A DNA stretch of 64,000 nucleotides from the NCBI RefSeq assembly GCF_004309355.1, contig NZ_BJCC01000017.1, forward strand, positions 28,922 through 92,921, in the 5' to 3' direction. Both the position numbers and the translations under genes were made by a program. The DNA is from Enterococcus florum. Its GTDB lineage: Bacteria > Bacillota > Bacilli > Lactobacillales > Enterococcaceae. Positions 16,648 through 26,287 of this stretch are shown in pieces. The notes beneath the pieces are model-generated. The model worked only from the letters and a program-made list of their open reading frames with translations, was not told the DNA's origin and did no database searches. How positions within the stretch are numbered: position 1 is the first letter of the stretch; each line of letters begins with the position of its first letter.

Positions 16648-17040
16648 ATGTCTTCACCTGATTTTACGACGATTCACCATGTTGCCCTCATCGCGTCTGA
16701 TTATCCGCGCACCAAACACTTTTACGTTGATATTTTGCGTTTGCCGATCCTTCGCGAAAATTACCGTGCAGAACGTCAAGATTATAAATTAGATCTTCGT
16801 TTAGCCAATGGCGCAGAATTGGAGATTTTCGGCGTCAAAAATCCACCCCAGCGCCCTAGCTTTCCAGAGGCCAGCGGGTTGCGCCACCTGGCATTTAAAA
16901 CCAATGATATTGAGGCTGCCGTGGCTTATTTAGAAAAACACGGTGTCAGCTGCGAACCCATTCGCACCGATGACTTCACTGGCGAAAAAATGACTTTTTT
17001 CTTTGATCCAGATGGATTGCCGTTGGAATTGCATGAATAA
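16648..17040 (+). CDS. VOC family protein (glyoxalase I-like, YaeR type)
   Basis: The 130-residue protein has two VOC half-modules: TTIHHVALIASDYPRTKHFYVDIL with a metal-binding His, LELEIF-type strand with Glu (GAELEIFGV), SGLRHLAFKTNDIEAAVAYLE with the second His, and DPDGLPLELHE with the final Glu. All four expected metal ligands (H, E, H, E) are present, so a metal-dependent lyase or dioxygenase-like activity is possible. AAAGGAG (16633-16639) fixes ATG 16648. Monocistronic, ending at 17039-17074. Confidence 0.85.
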   Translation: MSSPDFTTIHHVALIASDYPRTKHFYVDILRLPILRENYRAERQDYKLDLRLANGAELEIFGVKNPPQRPSFPEASGLRHLAFKTNDIEAAVAYLEKHGVSCEPIRTDDFTGEKMTFFFDPDGLPLELHE

Positions 17041-17074
17041 AGGACTGCTCGGCTGTGTCACTGAGCAGTCCTTT
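17039..17074. terminator. Bidirectional terminator
   Basis: AAAGGACTGCTC (17039-17050) pairs perfectly with GAGCAGTCCTTT (17063-17074). It is shared by the VOC gene and the convergent MazG-like gene. Confidence 0.85.
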
Positions 17075-17378
17075 AGCGTTGCCCCTTGCTCTGTTCGATC
17101 GGGTATTTGAGCGCATTTTTCTTCAGCTTCTCGTCAATGATCTCATCAATGTCAAAGCCCAAGTTATCCGCCATCATATAAGAATAAATCAGGACATCTG
17201 CCAATTCCTCTTTCAATCGTTCCGGCTGTTCTTTGGCCTCTTCAGATGTCTTCCACTGAAACAGCTCCAACAATTCTGCTGCTTCTAAAGTGATCGACAA
17301 AGCCAGATCCTTTTCTTGATGAAATTGTCGCCAGTCTCGATCATCACGAAACTGATTGATTTTTTCCATACTGTTCAT
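17073..17378 (-). CDS. MazG-like nucleotide pyrophosphohydrolase
   Basis: A 101-residue all-alpha NTP pyrophosphatase: EAAELLELFQW is the first metal helix (ExxE), and KEELADVLIYSYMMAD the second (ExxD). Such house-cleaning enzymes hydrolyse aberrant or modified dNTPs to the monophosphate plus PPi. ATG 17378 follows AGAGGGGG. Upstream in-frame sequence to 17465 lies over the terminator of the neighbouring regulator and was excluded. Single gene. Confidence 0.85.
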   Translation of the reverse strand: MNSMEKINQFRDDRDWRQFHQEKDLALSITLEAAELLELFQWKTSEEAKEQPERLKEELADVLIYSYMMADNLGFDIDEIIDEKLKKNALKYPIEQSKGQR

Positions 17379-17420
17379 GCTACCCCCTCTTTTCTGTTCC
17401 CATCTTATCATAGAATCCGC

Positions 17421-17456
17421 CAAAAAAGGACAATGACATACGCTGCCATTGTCCTT
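17421..17456 (-). terminator. Terminator after the Mga/EbpR-like gene
   Basis: AAGGACAATG (17426-17435) pairs with CATTGTCCTT (17447-17456), followed on the minus strand by TTTT. Confidence 0.85.
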
Positions 17457-17526
17457 CAAAAACACATCGTTTTTTCAACTTTGTCTTTACTAACAAGCAC
17501 TAATATGACTGAAACAAACCCTTTTG

Positions 17527-19017
17527 CTATAATTCGTTCACCAAATTTTGAATTTGGATGATGGAATCAGGCGTGACATACGGGTCCATCATAATCACTG
17601 GAAAATCATCCGGCAAGCCTTCCACCGAACCAGTCGTCAGAAGCGCATCGTAATTCAGCATTTCTGTGTACATGCCGTCATTGCCATCGACCACACTTTC
17701 AAAGAAGAAAATTTCGTAGTTTCCATAAACGATCCCTTTGATGTGCTTTGCAATAAATTCTTCTTCTGTTGGCGTCAAATCCGACAGCAGCAAGAGACGC
17801 AAGTTTCTTTTCCGTTTAGCCAACAGCTCTAAGCTGTCTACGTCACCGGTCAGCAGTAAATAAATATAGTTCATGATAAAGTCTTCGCTCTGATAGATCT
17901 GATGCTGATGCACGAATTCTCTAACGATTTTATCGATTTGCTCTACTGCATGCTTGTGCATGATCGAGACCACCGCGATAAATCTTTGACGGCTTCTGCG
18001 AATGATCGCGAAAAATTCGCCATCTGGTTCATACATGTAGCAATCGTTCATGAGAACCGTATTTAAATCAATCAATTGCTGTGTCCCCATTGCTTCACCG
18101 ATCAGCCCGTTATAGCGTTCGACCAATTCCATGTGTTGATTGAACAGCTTGCGGTATCTTGGGTTGTCTTGCAAGGCGTTGTTTCGATGTTCGTTACTAA
18201 AGATGACACAATCTGAAAACTGCAGCCATAAACAATCACGCATGATGTCATCTGTCAGATGCAAACGGAACAATTCCGATGCCGTACTGCTGAGTCCATT
18301 GCAGACTTCTTTAGAAGGCAACTCCAAAGCATTGGTTCGAAGCTCCTCTTTTGGGTATTCATGTCCATTTTTGATCCGCCATAAACTAACATAAATATTG
18401 TAGATCAGGCGTTTTTGGAAAATGTACTTTTTGTACAATTTATTGATATTGATAAATTCCACAATAAATTTCTCGATCGTTTCAAACTGGTAATCCTTCA
18501 GCATCGGCAGGACATTTTCAAAGGCATTTTGCTTTTCGATGTAGTAGCGGTAGAAGAAATGGCGGATCACACTTTCTTTTCCTTCCAAACGAAGTGGTCG
18601 ATAATGCAGGCGAATTCCCGCCTTCGCCAACGCACTTTCCGCTTTTTTCAAATAGCGTTGTGTGTTGGAGACACTTAGAAACAGTCGTTCTGCCAATGAA
18701 GTGATATTGTCGCATTCTTCATATAATAATTGTTCTATGATTTGGAATTCTGGTGAGTTGATCAAGGTTTCGGCGTATAGTTTTCCGATACTTACACGGC
18801 CTATGATGGTCAGTCTGTATAGGCCTTTGTATTTTTCGATGAAAAAGCTGTCTTGCTGCTCATTGACTAATTTCACATCGTTTAGCAATATCGGCAGAGA
18901 ACAATCCAATTCATTAAGCAGTTGGTCACTTGGCAAGCCTTCTTTTTTATAATACAGTAGTTCAATCAGAGATAATCGACGTCTGTTGCTGGTTCCTAGA
19001 ATTTCACGAAAGTCCAT
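17527..19017 (-). CDS. Mga/EbpR-type transcriptional activator, probable pilus regulator
   Basis: A 496-residue cytoplasmic protein with two N-terminal helix-turn-helix units (around residues 15-60 and 95-135: SLAERLFLSVSNTQRYLKKAE), a long PRD-like helical region, and a C-terminal EIIB-like domain (LRLLLLSDLTPTEEEFIAKH onwards). This is the architecture of Mga, AtxA and EbpR. EbpR activates the ebpABC pilus genes in E. faecalis; here the gene follows the pilin operon in the same direction, 345 bp away behind a terminator, so a role in pilus control is the natural inference. AGGGGGAGATAGGC precedes ATG 19017. It has its own terminator. Confidence 0.82.
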   Translation of the reverse strand: MDFREILGTSNRRRLSLIELLYYKKEGLPSDQLLNELDCSLPILLNDVKLVNEQQDSFFIEKYKGLYRLTIIGRVSIGKLYAETLINSPEFQIIEQLLYEECDNITSLAERLFLSVSNTQRYLKKAESALAKAGIRLHYRPLRLEGKESVIRHFFYRYYIEKQNAFENVLPMLKDYQFETIEKFIVEFININKLYKKYIFQKRLIYNIYVSLWRIKNGHEYPKEELRTNALELPSKEVCNGLSSTASELFRLHLTDDIMRDCLWLQFSDCVIFSNEHRNNALQDNPRYRKLFNQHMELVERYNGLIGEAMGTQQLIDLNTVLMNDCYMYEPDGEFFAIIRRSRQRFIAVVSIMHKHAVEQIDKIVREFVHQHQIYQSEDFIMNYIYLLLTGDVDSLELLAKRKRNLRLLLLSDLTPTEEEFIAKHIKGIVYGNYEIFFFESVVDGNDGMYTEMLNYDALLTTGSVEGLPDDFPVIMMDPYVTPDSIIQIQNLVNEL

Positions 19018-19313
19018 GCCTATCTCCCCCTTAAATCAGCTACCCTTACAACTTGAGAGTAGCAAAAAATCGTGACTTTGTAAATGAATTCTCAAACTTA
19101 TTCTCTAAGAATACAGGTGTAAAAAAATGAGATGCATGCCACCTTATCATCATTTTTTGCTAAAAAATCAAAAAGTGTTATGTGTTATCCGTCTTTCACC
19201 CAAATTATTTTACCCTTAACCACATAAATGATAAACACTTTCTATGTTATTGTATTTTTCAGTTCTTCGATTTTTTTATTTTATTCATGAGAATTTACCG
19301 CTGAATTCATAAG
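19018..19313. other. AT-rich intergenic region, regulator leader
   Basis: About 300 bases between the pilin terminator and the regulator gene. It must hold the regulator promoter, but no -35/-10 pair stands out among the T-rich tracts. No coding frame or class C sortase gene is present here. Confidence 0.5.
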
Positions 19314-19345
19314 AAAAACGACCATGCCCTCGACATGATCGTTTT
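19314..19345 (-). terminator. Terminator of the pilin operon
   Basis: AAAACGATCATG / CATGGTCGTTTT (stem with one G-T) around a 7-base loop, with further T bases, just after the major pilin stop. Confidence 0.85.
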
Positions 19346-19362
19346 CGATGATCCAATTTTCG

Positions 19363-21012
19363 TTAAATGGCATGATCTTGGGTGCGTCGGTAGTTAATAA
19401 CTGCTCCTAGCATCAATGCGGATCCAACGATAATAAATGCAAGGATCCCCATTCCCCCGGTTGAAGGCAGGAAACCGCCTTGCGATACGTTTGGAATGTT
19501 TAAGGCAGTCTCATCGTCGTAAGACCCTGACTGGATCACAAAGTCCACGTCTTCTTCTAATAGCTGGAATCCATTCGGTGCTTTGACCTCGCGCAGTGCA
19601 TATGAGCCCGCTGCCAGTCCGCTAACAACTACTTTTCCATCATTTGCAGAAACGATTTTGGCTGCGTTTTTCATCATGTCCTCGCGAGTCGTGTATTCTG
19701 TCCAGCCAACATTTTTTACTGCATCCAGTGTCATGTAATAGGTTTTGCTGTCTGCTTGTTTGATGACAACAAATTCTGCTCCACCCAGACCCTGTGTCTC
19801 TTTTCCATCCTCGTGTTTATGGAATTTATGACCGCCGACACCGATTGATGGCGGCTGCTCGGTTGGATCGATCGTCCATTCCTCGGATTGATCATCCTGC
19901 GTCAATTGAACCGCAAAATCATTGTCGATCTCAACATCGACAGGTGTATGCTCGGTCATCGATACGCCATAGTAAATTTCTACTTTCTTCCCTTTGTACT
20001 GGCTTAAAAACTCAGCGGTTTGTTTTGACTTGTTGAATTCTTCTGCATTGTCAGTGGCATTTTCCGCGTTTAACTTAGCCGTCAACGTGAATCCGGCATT
20101 TCCAGCATAGGGACTATCTGTGTTTTTGTACTCTTCCACGAAATTGGCTAAAAAGGCCGACTTTTGCGCATCTGTTAAGTCAGTCCCGCCAATCGCGATT
20201 TTGAAAATTCCTTCGAACTTCACACCGGTTTTGTTCAACTCATCTTTAAGGATCAGACGGGCATAGCGTGTCTGATTTTTCCCATCCTTCTCAATAATTT
20301 CTCCGATTTGATTGGGCATCGTAAAGGTCGCACGGTAGTTGATCAGTTTGCCGACTTCATAACCATAGTAATCGTCCGGTGCGTCAGGCAAAGCATCTCC
20401 ATCTTCATCCAGCAATTCTTTTCCAACTTCTCCGGCAATTTTATTTTTCGGATATAAATGAACTTCATTCAATTCATTTTCCCCGCTCATCATTGGCAGT
20501 ACCAAAATGGTTGGATTGGCATGCGCCGTCGCTCCAGTCGGCATTTCTTCTTCAAAGTAATACACTTTGTAAGTCCCGTCAGCCGCTCTTTTTACTAAAC
20601 TTTTAAAAACAGCATCGCCAGCATCGTCGGTGATTGCATCTCCAGCCTTCGCAGCTCTCATATCAGAAAAAACATAATCCTTCATCAGCTGTTGAATTTT
20701 CTCTTTGTACTCCGCTTTAGTTTCTGAACCGTCTAATTGTTCGTCCAATTCCTTATAAAAATCAGCCGTAATGTCCCAAGCCGTAAATTTTACGCCCGGC
20801 AACCCTTCATACTGGTCCATGCCTGGCATCAATTCACCGGTATTTTGGATCGGTTTTGTTGGAAACTCATCCATCTTTTTCTTGTGCAAGGTTACTTTTA
20901 CTGTTTCTTCTGCTGCAGAAGCTGCTGCTCCAGAATGGAATACTCCTGCCAGTAAAGGAATCAAGCATATCATTGCAGTGACCCATCGAACAACTTTTGT
21001 TTTCTTTTTCAT
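19363..21012 (-). CDS. LPxTG-anchored major pilin (EbpC-like)
   Basis: 549 residues: signal peptide to about residue 34 (ends SAA-EE), a YPK pilin motif at 187-189 (EVHLYPKNK) whose lysine forms the isopeptide link during polymerisation, an E-box (YALREVKAPNGF), Cna-B-like domains, and a C-terminal LPSTG followed by a hydrophobic span and a short charged tail. This matches backbone pilins such as EbpC. It starts in an ATGA overlap with the preceding pilin gene. Polymerisation needs a class C sortase, none of which is encoded within this window. Confidence 0.88.
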   Translation of the reverse strand: MKKKTKVVRWVTAMICLIPLLAGVFHSGAAASAAEETVKVTLHKKKMDEFPTKPIQNTGELMPGMDQYEGLPGVKFTAWDITADFYKELDEQLDGSETKAEYKEKIQQLMKDYVFSDMRAAKAGDAITDDAGDAVFKSLVKRAADGTYKVYYFEEEMPTGATAHANPTILVLPMMSGENELNEVHLYPKNKIAGEVGKELLDEDGDALPDAPDDYYGYEVGKLINYRATFTMPNQIGEIIEKDGKNQTRYARLILKDELNKTGVKFEGIFKIAIGGTDLTDAQKSAFLANFVEEYKNTDSPYAGNAGFTLTAKLNAENATDNAEEFNKSKQTAEFLSQYKGKKVEIYYGVSMTEHTPVDVEIDNDFAVQLTQDDQSEEWTIDPTEQPPSIGVGGHKFHKHEDGKETQGLGGAEFVVIKQADSKTYYMTLDAVKNVGWTEYTTREDMMKNAAKIVSANDGKVVVSGLAAGSYALREVKAPNGFQLLEEDVDFVIQSGSYDDETALNIPNVSQGGFLPSTGGMGILAFIIVGSALMLGAVINYRRTQDHAI

Positions 21013-21722
21013 TTATTTTTCCTCCTTGTTTGTTGTTTGAGACCTAGCGCCCCTACTAAAATCAGCAGCCCACCGAATACAGCACCATTTTCGAGAACCT
21101 CATTGGTTTGAGGAAGCCGCTTGCTTGTATTTGTTTGTACGTCTTTATTCCCTGTTGCTTTCGTTGCCGGAAGTTCTTTTGGCTTCTCAGTTGAAATTTT
21201 TGTTGTGTGCTTGCCGTGGATCTCGATCGCCCAATTCTCTGTTTTTCCGTTAACATCGTATTGTGGCAGAAAAAGAACGATCGGCACGAGCTGATGTTGA
21301 CCTGTTTCCCCTTCAGCGATCAGCAAGTACCCCGCATCTTGTTCTTGCAGAAATCGTGGCAGAGTCAAACATGCCTTCCCCTCAGCATCGACGCTGATTG
21401 GCAATTCATTGACTTTTCTTAATTGCTCTTTGGCAATAAATGCTGCCATTTTTTCTTTCGTTGCTTGCTGATCCAGTAAAAATTCCTTTGCCGCCTTTTC
21501 TGACAGATTGTTGGTGTGTCGCCAAGACGTCAAATCATAAACTGTAAACGTAAGATTTTCGATCCCCTCAACCGTTTCTTCCCCTTCTAGCTTTGTATGT
21601 ATCGACACTTGAACGTCAGCAGCCGGATCAAGTTCTGATGCGGCTGCTGGCATCATCGGTGACTGGATACTTGCAATCATGAGGAGGAGGCAGCCAAAAA
21701 AAAGCCTTCTTACTTTTTTCAT
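21009..21722 (-). CDS. Minor/base pilin with a non-standard LPQTN sorting motif (EbpB-like)
   Basis: 237 residues: a signal peptide (to about AAASEL), one Cna-B-like region, a Thr/Lys-rich stretch, then LPQTNE, a hydrophobic segment (GAVFGGLLILVGALGL) and a basic tail. Position and size match EbpB-type base pilins, which are attached to peptidoglycan by the housekeeping sortase. The motif has Asn where LPxTG has Gly, resembling the NPQTN of sortase B substrates. ATGA overlaps on both sides couple its translation to its neighbours. Confidence 0.82.
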   Translation of the reverse strand: MKKVRRLFFGCLLLMIASIQSPMMPAAASELDPAADVQVSIHTKLEGEETVEGIENLTFTVYDLTSWRHTNNLSEKAAKEFLLDQQATKEKMAAFIAKEQLRKVNELPISVDAEGKACLTLPRFLQEQDAGYLLIAEGETGQHQLVPIVLFLPQYDVNGKTENWAIEIHGKHTTKISTEKPKELPATKATGNKDVQTNTSKRLPQTNEVLENGAVFGGLLILVGALGLKQQTRRKNK

Positions 21723-24487
21723 CGTATTCCCTTCCTTTTGTTCAAAACAATCAATCCAAAACCTAGGCCACTTCCAGCTCCTAGAAACAACAAAGCTTTC
21801 GCTAAGATATCTTTCCTACCGATACCACCAGTATTGGGCAAAGGCCGCTTCACCATGTCGTTTCTGATTGTGATCGCTAGTTGGTTATTCTCCTCAGTTT
21901 CATCATACGCAACAACAGACGGATGATTCTCCAACCCTCTCACATAGTATTTGCCATCCAACACGTAAAGTTCGAATTTCAAAGCATCCTTCATACCGAT
22001 GTAGCCGACAGGCGTTTTGGTTTCAGTCAGTCGATAGGTTCCCAATGATAGATTTTCAAACGTAAAGGTTGGCCCGTCCAGCTGCGCTTTTTCATAGTTG
22101 TCTGGACCATTTAGTTGAAAATTCGCTCCCTGAAGAGGTTGCTTTCGGTCATCCACCTTATGAACAACCAACGTAAGAGTCCTCTTCTGATTTTTAACAA
22201 TATGCGGATTCGTAATTCCTTCAACTGCCGCTTCTACGCTTCTTCCGTCACTGGATTCAGTGACGATAATTTCGAAGTCAGGCATTTTTTGGTAGCCGGC
22301 AGGAACCTGCGTTTCTTCCACCTTGTAGCTTCCGATCGGCAAGTCTGGCAGATAAACGTCTCCCTTGTGATCCGGTTTAACCGTTGCAGCAGCAACGATT
22401 CCGTTCTCCATCCGTGTCACGGTAAACTGTGGTTTGTCATCCCCGATAAAAGGAGTATTGCTGTCTCCTCTAAGCTTGGTGAACAGGTAGTCTGTCGTCA
22501 GCAAGCTGTTGGTTATTTGAATCCCTTCACTTCCCATTGTCTTTGAGGTGAAGGTCGGATGATTGTAGCTGGGACTGCCGTAGCCGTAGACCCTGTCGCG
22601 GCCCTCCACCTTTTCAATCACGCGGTAGGTATGGTCGCTGCCAGCCGGGATGTCGTCAAATGTAGCTTGCCACTGATTCTCAGCGTGTAACTGCACCTGA
22701 GTAATATCTCTCCATTCACTGCCTGTTTTTTTCTGCAAAATGGCGTCAATTACTGGTGCTCGAAGTCCAAAATAATCCTCTGTCCCATTGAACTTGTCTA
22801 CCCATGTTTTTTTAACCAGAATTGTAAAAGTTTCCGTTTCTGCTTTTACAGAAGGAATGCCAAAATCTAGTTGATCCTTTGAGCGCTCCGGTGTCGGCTG
22901 TAAAATCGTCCGCTTATTCGCTTGATACCAATGGCCGGAAATAAATCCAGGATCGTCCGTTTTTAATCGTATTCGGTACGACATTTCGATCTCTTGGTTG
23001 GCAGTTAAATTGAGATTTTCAACCTTGATTGTCCGCCGATCAGAAGAAAGCTGCACCGTAGGCATCGGGTCGATCGCGACTTGCTGATCGGTGTGGACTT
23101 GCCGGATCTGCGGTGTTCCAACCAGTTCAACCATATCACCTAATGGATCCGTGATCTCTCCTTTGTCAACGGTACGGATGATGGTCTGGTACCACTCCTT
23201 AAAATAGTCCACCAGCTCATTTTGGTTTTCTACATTGTGGAACAAATAGTCTTCCGCTGTATCCTGATGAGGCGTGCTTGTTGCATTGGCCTTCTTGGTA
23301 GAAAGCTTGTACAAGCCGCGAATCAATTCTGAGTTTGGATGGACCTCACTTAGATGACGAGTAATATTCAAGGAAATCGTATGGATCTCGATCCCTGAAT
23401 CTTTTAAATCCATGGCCGTAGAATTTGCTGGAGTGATATGGCTGTTTATTCGCCCTGCATAAGCAGGAACAATTTTCGTAACATAGGTTTTTCCGCCGAG
23501 AAATTCCCCTTTTTTGTAATTCCCTTTTGAACCTGAATCATTCTTGATCAGCCGCCAGTTGTCATAATAGATGTTCTCATCTTCTTGATAACTCGTTGGC
23601 TTCCAGCTTAAATTTGGCGATCCGTCAGTCAAGATAAACAACATTTTTTTTCGTCCGGATCCTCCAGCCGCGTCAAACATATCTTTTGCTTCCTGCAATC
23701 CCCGTTGAGTAAACGTAGCTCCCATTGCTGTCGCTGTCTTGTATTCTTTTACCAAAGCATCCCACTGCCTCGGATCATTCGAAAGTTCGAAGGTGTTTTT
23801 TCCGCCTAGATGCGCAGAGCCCCAGGCATTGTTCGTGTAATCAGAAAAAATATGTCCACCAATACGAATGTTTTCTGCCGAAGGAACATGTACCTTCTTT
23901 AATTCGGCAATAAGTTTATCCAATGCTCGCTCGGCATTTCGCTTTCGTGTGGTCTCTGGATTCTCATTGTTAGGGTCCATTGAATCCGAATTGTCCAGCA
24001 AAAACAGAATATCCAGCCCCGGTCGATAGGTCGTATTCCCCCGAACGTTCACTTTGACAGTAAACTCATGTTCTGTGTCTGTTTCTGAAAGATATTTTCT
24101 TAACGAAAGATTGGGCGAGCTCGGATCATCTCCATAATGAATATAGGAGTTTGTGTGATCGTCTTGTGATACATCCCAGCTTTCCAGGCCGTCCCAACTA
24201 CTCTGATTGGCTATGCCGCCTTGATGGTTAAGGACGTTGACCTGATCAGACGGCTGCCAAGCATACGCAGGATATGTCCCGGCATCTGATTTATATACGG
24301 GTACCTTATTGTTATACATTGATTCATAGGTCTTACTAGAAGAAAGCACCTCAGATTGGGGTGGAATTCCTTCACCTTCTGCCATACAGCCTATTCCTCG
24401 ATTGGCTGCCCCTACTTTCATTGGCCACAAACTTAGAAAAATCGGAATAAGGAATACGAGGGTGATTCCTATTCGCAGTCTTCTCAT
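21719..24487 (-). CDS. Tip pilin with von Willebrand factor A domain (EbpA-like adhesin)
   Basis: 922 residues from the chosen start: signal peptide (ends KVGAA-N), a VWA domain with the MIDAS motif DNSDS near residue 165 and later conserved Asp in ILTDGSPN, several Cna-B-type repeats with E-box segments (YKVEETQVPAGY, YRLTETKTPVGY), then LPNTG, a hydrophobic span and a KRKGIR tail. Such tip proteins bind host ligands such as fibrinogen or collagen. The frame opens at 24517, but GGGAGG lies inside that extension and points to ATG 24487. First gene of the operon. Confidence 0.88.
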   Translation of the reverse strand: MRRLRIGITLVFLIPIFLSLWPMKVGAANRGIGCMAEGEGIPPQSEVLSSSKTYESMYNNKVPVYKSDAGTYPAYAWQPSDQVNVLNHQGGIANQSSWDGLESWDVSQDDHTNSYIHYGDDPSSPNLSLRKYLSETDTEHEFTVKVNVRGNTTYRPGLDILFLLDNSDSMDPNNENPETTRKRNAERALDKLIAELKKVHVPSAENIRIGGHIFSDYTNNAWGSAHLGGKNTFELSNDPRQWDALVKEYKTATAMGATFTQRGLQEAKDMFDAAGGSGRKKMLFILTDGSPNLSWKPTSYQEDENIYYDNWRLIKNDSGSKGNYKKGEFLGGKTYVTKIVPAYAGRINSHITPANSTAMDLKDSGIEIHTISLNITRHLSEVHPNSELIRGLYKLSTKKANATSTPHQDTAEDYLFHNVENQNELVDYFKEWYQTIIRTVDKGEITDPLGDMVELVGTPQIRQVHTDQQVAIDPMPTVQLSSDRRTIKVENLNLTANQEIEMSYRIRLKTDDPGFISGHWYQANKRTILQPTPERSKDQLDFGIPSVKAETETFTILVKKTWVDKFNGTEDYFGLRAPVIDAILQKKTGSEWRDITQVQLHAENQWQATFDDIPAGSDHTYRVIEKVEGRDRVYGYGSPSYNHPTFTSKTMGSEGIQITNSLLTTDYLFTKLRGDSNTPFIGDDKPQFTVTRMENGIVAAATVKPDHKGDVYLPDLPIGSYKVEETQVPAGYQKMPDFEIIVTESSDGRSVEAAVEGITNPHIVKNQKRTLTLVVHKVDDRKQPLQGANFQLNGPDNYEKAQLDGPTFTFENLSLGTYRLTETKTPVGYIGMKDALKFELYVLDGKYYVRGLENHPSVVAYDETEENNQLAITIRNDMVKRPLPNTGGIGRKDILAKALLFLGAGSGLGFGLIVLNKRKGIR

Positions 24488-24824
24488 TCCATAAAATACC
24501 TCCCATTTATTTCTCATCTACTACAACTATTTATTTTACCTAAATTAACGAAAAATATCTTATTTTTATTTTTCGAATAGCTAGTTATTTTAATATTAAA
24601 TCAAGTTTTTAAACAAATAAACAAATCGTTTTGCGTTGTTATTAATCATTTTCGTTTATTTTTATTAAGCATTCTAAATATTCAATTTACACATATTTTT
24701 TTCTTAAAAAATAATGTTCACCAGTTTTTATAATAAAAAAATCGCAAAAAGATAACTTCAAGCAGTAACATTAATATAACTAAAGTTTTTTTATTATTTT
24801 ATCCACTCTGCTTGCTGAATCCGC
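24488..24824. other. AT-rich pilin operon leader
   Basis: Over 300 bases of strongly AT-rich sequence between the tip pilin and the next gene's terminator. Several weak TTGATT/TTGTTT and TAAAAT-like boxes occur; no single promoter is convincing. The site bound by the Mga-type activator is probably here, but no clear repeat was recognised. Confidence 0.5.
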
Positions 24825-24860
24825 AAAAAAAGGCTGTCTGATAGTCACCAGTCAGCCTTC
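24825..24860 (-). terminator. Terminator of the AraC-HicB-like unit
   Basis: AAGGCTG with CAGCCTT (outer stem, minus strand) closing a 15-base imperfect hairpin, followed by T7. Confidence 0.8.
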
Positions 24861-24887
24861 TCTTATTTACTTCTCTTTTTGTTCATT

Positions 24888-25184
24888 TCAATTCGTTAAC
24901 TGATCAAACAGGGAAAAGCCATCAAAGGTTTCCCCATCGTAATACTTCATCAGCTGCTTGGGTGTCAGCTGCAAGGATGTTTGTTTTTCCTCTTCCGGTT
25001 GAAGCGCGACATACGATTGGTAGTTTTCCATTAAGCGGCGATACAGCTCTTTTTTAGTCGCTGCCTCTTCTGCGATAAAGGGTAGTTCGCGAAGAAAAGC
25101 GCTGTAGATCGGTCGATTTTCTACTATTTCGACCGGCAGCTCTATGACTGTAATGTTCATCTCTTGAAACAATTCCTTGTACAT
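24888..25184 (-). CDS. Small HicB-like hypothetical protein
   Basis: 98 residues. The N-terminal half (ITVIELPVEIVENRPIYSAFLRELPFIAEEAATKKELYRRLMENY) resembles the HicB fold, in which a short beta-sheet is followed by an ELP segment and a helix. No HicA partner adjoins, so it is unlikely to be a toxin-antitoxin unit. Its ATG sits right at the stop of the AraC-family gene (TGAATG), so the pair is co-expressed. Confidence 0.5.
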   Translation of the reverse strand: MYKELFQEMNITVIELPVEIVENRPIYSAFLRELPFIAEEAATKKELYRRLMENYQSYVALQPEEEKQTSLQLTPKQLMKYYDGETFDGFSLFDQLTN

Positions 25185-26147
25185 TCAAACAGCTCCCTTT
25201 TTGTTCAGCAGGCGATATTGCCGCGGGGTCATCCCAGTAGACTTCTTAAATTTCTTATAGAAAAACGCCTTGTCTCGATATCCTAAGTATTCGACGATTT
25301 CATGAATCGGTAATTCTGTGTGTACTAAGTAATCCTGCGCCAAAACAATTCTTTTTTCCATGAGGATTTCCGTAAAGGTCCTTCCGGTTTTTTCCTTTAA
25401 CCGTGCAGAAAGGTAATTGGGATGAAAATGAAAATAAGCGGCGGCTTTCTCCAAAGTGATCGTTTGGATATGTAGGTCTAAATAAGCTAGTACCTCTTCG
25501 ATCAGCTGATTTTTAGCAACATAGTCATCTTTTTGAATCAGCGCATGCTCGTGAAGCTGAGCGATCTCGACGATCAAAAGAACAAAAGCGGCCTTTGTTA
25601 CTTTATTATTGAAATAGCACATTTTAACTATTTGCTTCAGCAGCAATAACGAATAAACATGAATATCAGATGTCGCGGGACAGCAATAGATCCGATAACG
25701 GCTGATCTGATGAAATTCCTCGCGAACGGCTTCCACAAAAAAACGATACAGCTCCCGCTCTTCAGAAAATTGTGTCAACAGCGAGTCGGAAAAGTACCCT
25801 GCCTTGAAATAAAAAGTCACGATCGCCGTTTCTCTATCACTGACTTCGTAGCGCACCGATGTTGGCGGGTTCACTAAAAACAAATGGCCAGCCTCATACT
25901 TTCTGGCGGTTCCATCTACTTCTACTATTGCCTCACCGTCTAAAAGATAAATGATTCTAGTATAACCGGTGGGGATCTCAATGGCTCCTTTGGCCTGCAA
26001 CGTCACAAAGGCAGCAATCTCCCGTTTGACGTTGGTTTGAAATGCCTGCACTTCTTTTTGCATCGCCTGGTCATCCTGAAGGTAGCAATCTAAAGACGCG
26101 AGAAATTGATAAAAAGCTTCATAATGGGCTTCCTTGAAATAGACCAT
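25185..26147 (-). CDS. AraC family transcriptional regulator with N-terminal cupin
   Basis: 320 residues: a cupin ligand-binding domain (IIYLLDGEAIVEVDGTARKYEAGHLFLVNPPTSVRYEV), a helical linker, and a C-terminal double HTH of AraC type (LEKAAAYFHFHPNYLSARLKEKTGRTF...IHEIVEYLGYRDKAFFYKKFKKSTGMTPRQYR). Usual targets are carbohydrate genes, but none adjoins except the small downstream gene, so the target is unknown. AGGAG precedes ATG 26147. Divergent from proC. Confidence 0.88.
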   Translation of the reverse strand: MVYFKEAHYEAFYQFLASLDCYLQDDQAMQKEVQAFQTNVKREIAAFVTLQAKGAIEIPTGYTRIIYLLDGEAIVEVDGTARKYEAGHLFLVNPPTSVRYEVSDRETAIVTFYFKAGYFSDSLLTQFSEERELYRFFVEAVREEFHQISRYRIYCCPATSDIHVYSLLLLKQIVKMCYFNNKVTKAAFVLLIVEIAQLHEHALIQKDDYVAKNQLIEEVLAYLDLHIQTITLEKAAAYFHFHPNYLSARLKEKTGRTFTEILMEKRIVLAQDYLVHTELPIHEIVEYLGYRDKAFFYKKFKKSTGMTPRQYRLLNKKGAV

Positions 26148-26287
26148 TCCAGCATCTCCTTACAAATGAACACGTTTTTCTTTATCTACACTATTTTTAT
26201 TCCTAGAATAAGACCGTATAATAGCTTTATCATTATAACACCAATCATTGATTGAAACACTTTTTTGTATAATTTAGGAGGGAACCT

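Noticed and set aside
19018..19362. Search for a class C sortase gene
   Set aside because: No TLxTC-type motif or frame of the needed length in this gap or in 24488-24887.
24888..25184. HicAB toxin-antitoxin unit
   Set aside because: Only a HicB-like half is present, and its partner is an AraC regulator, not HicA.
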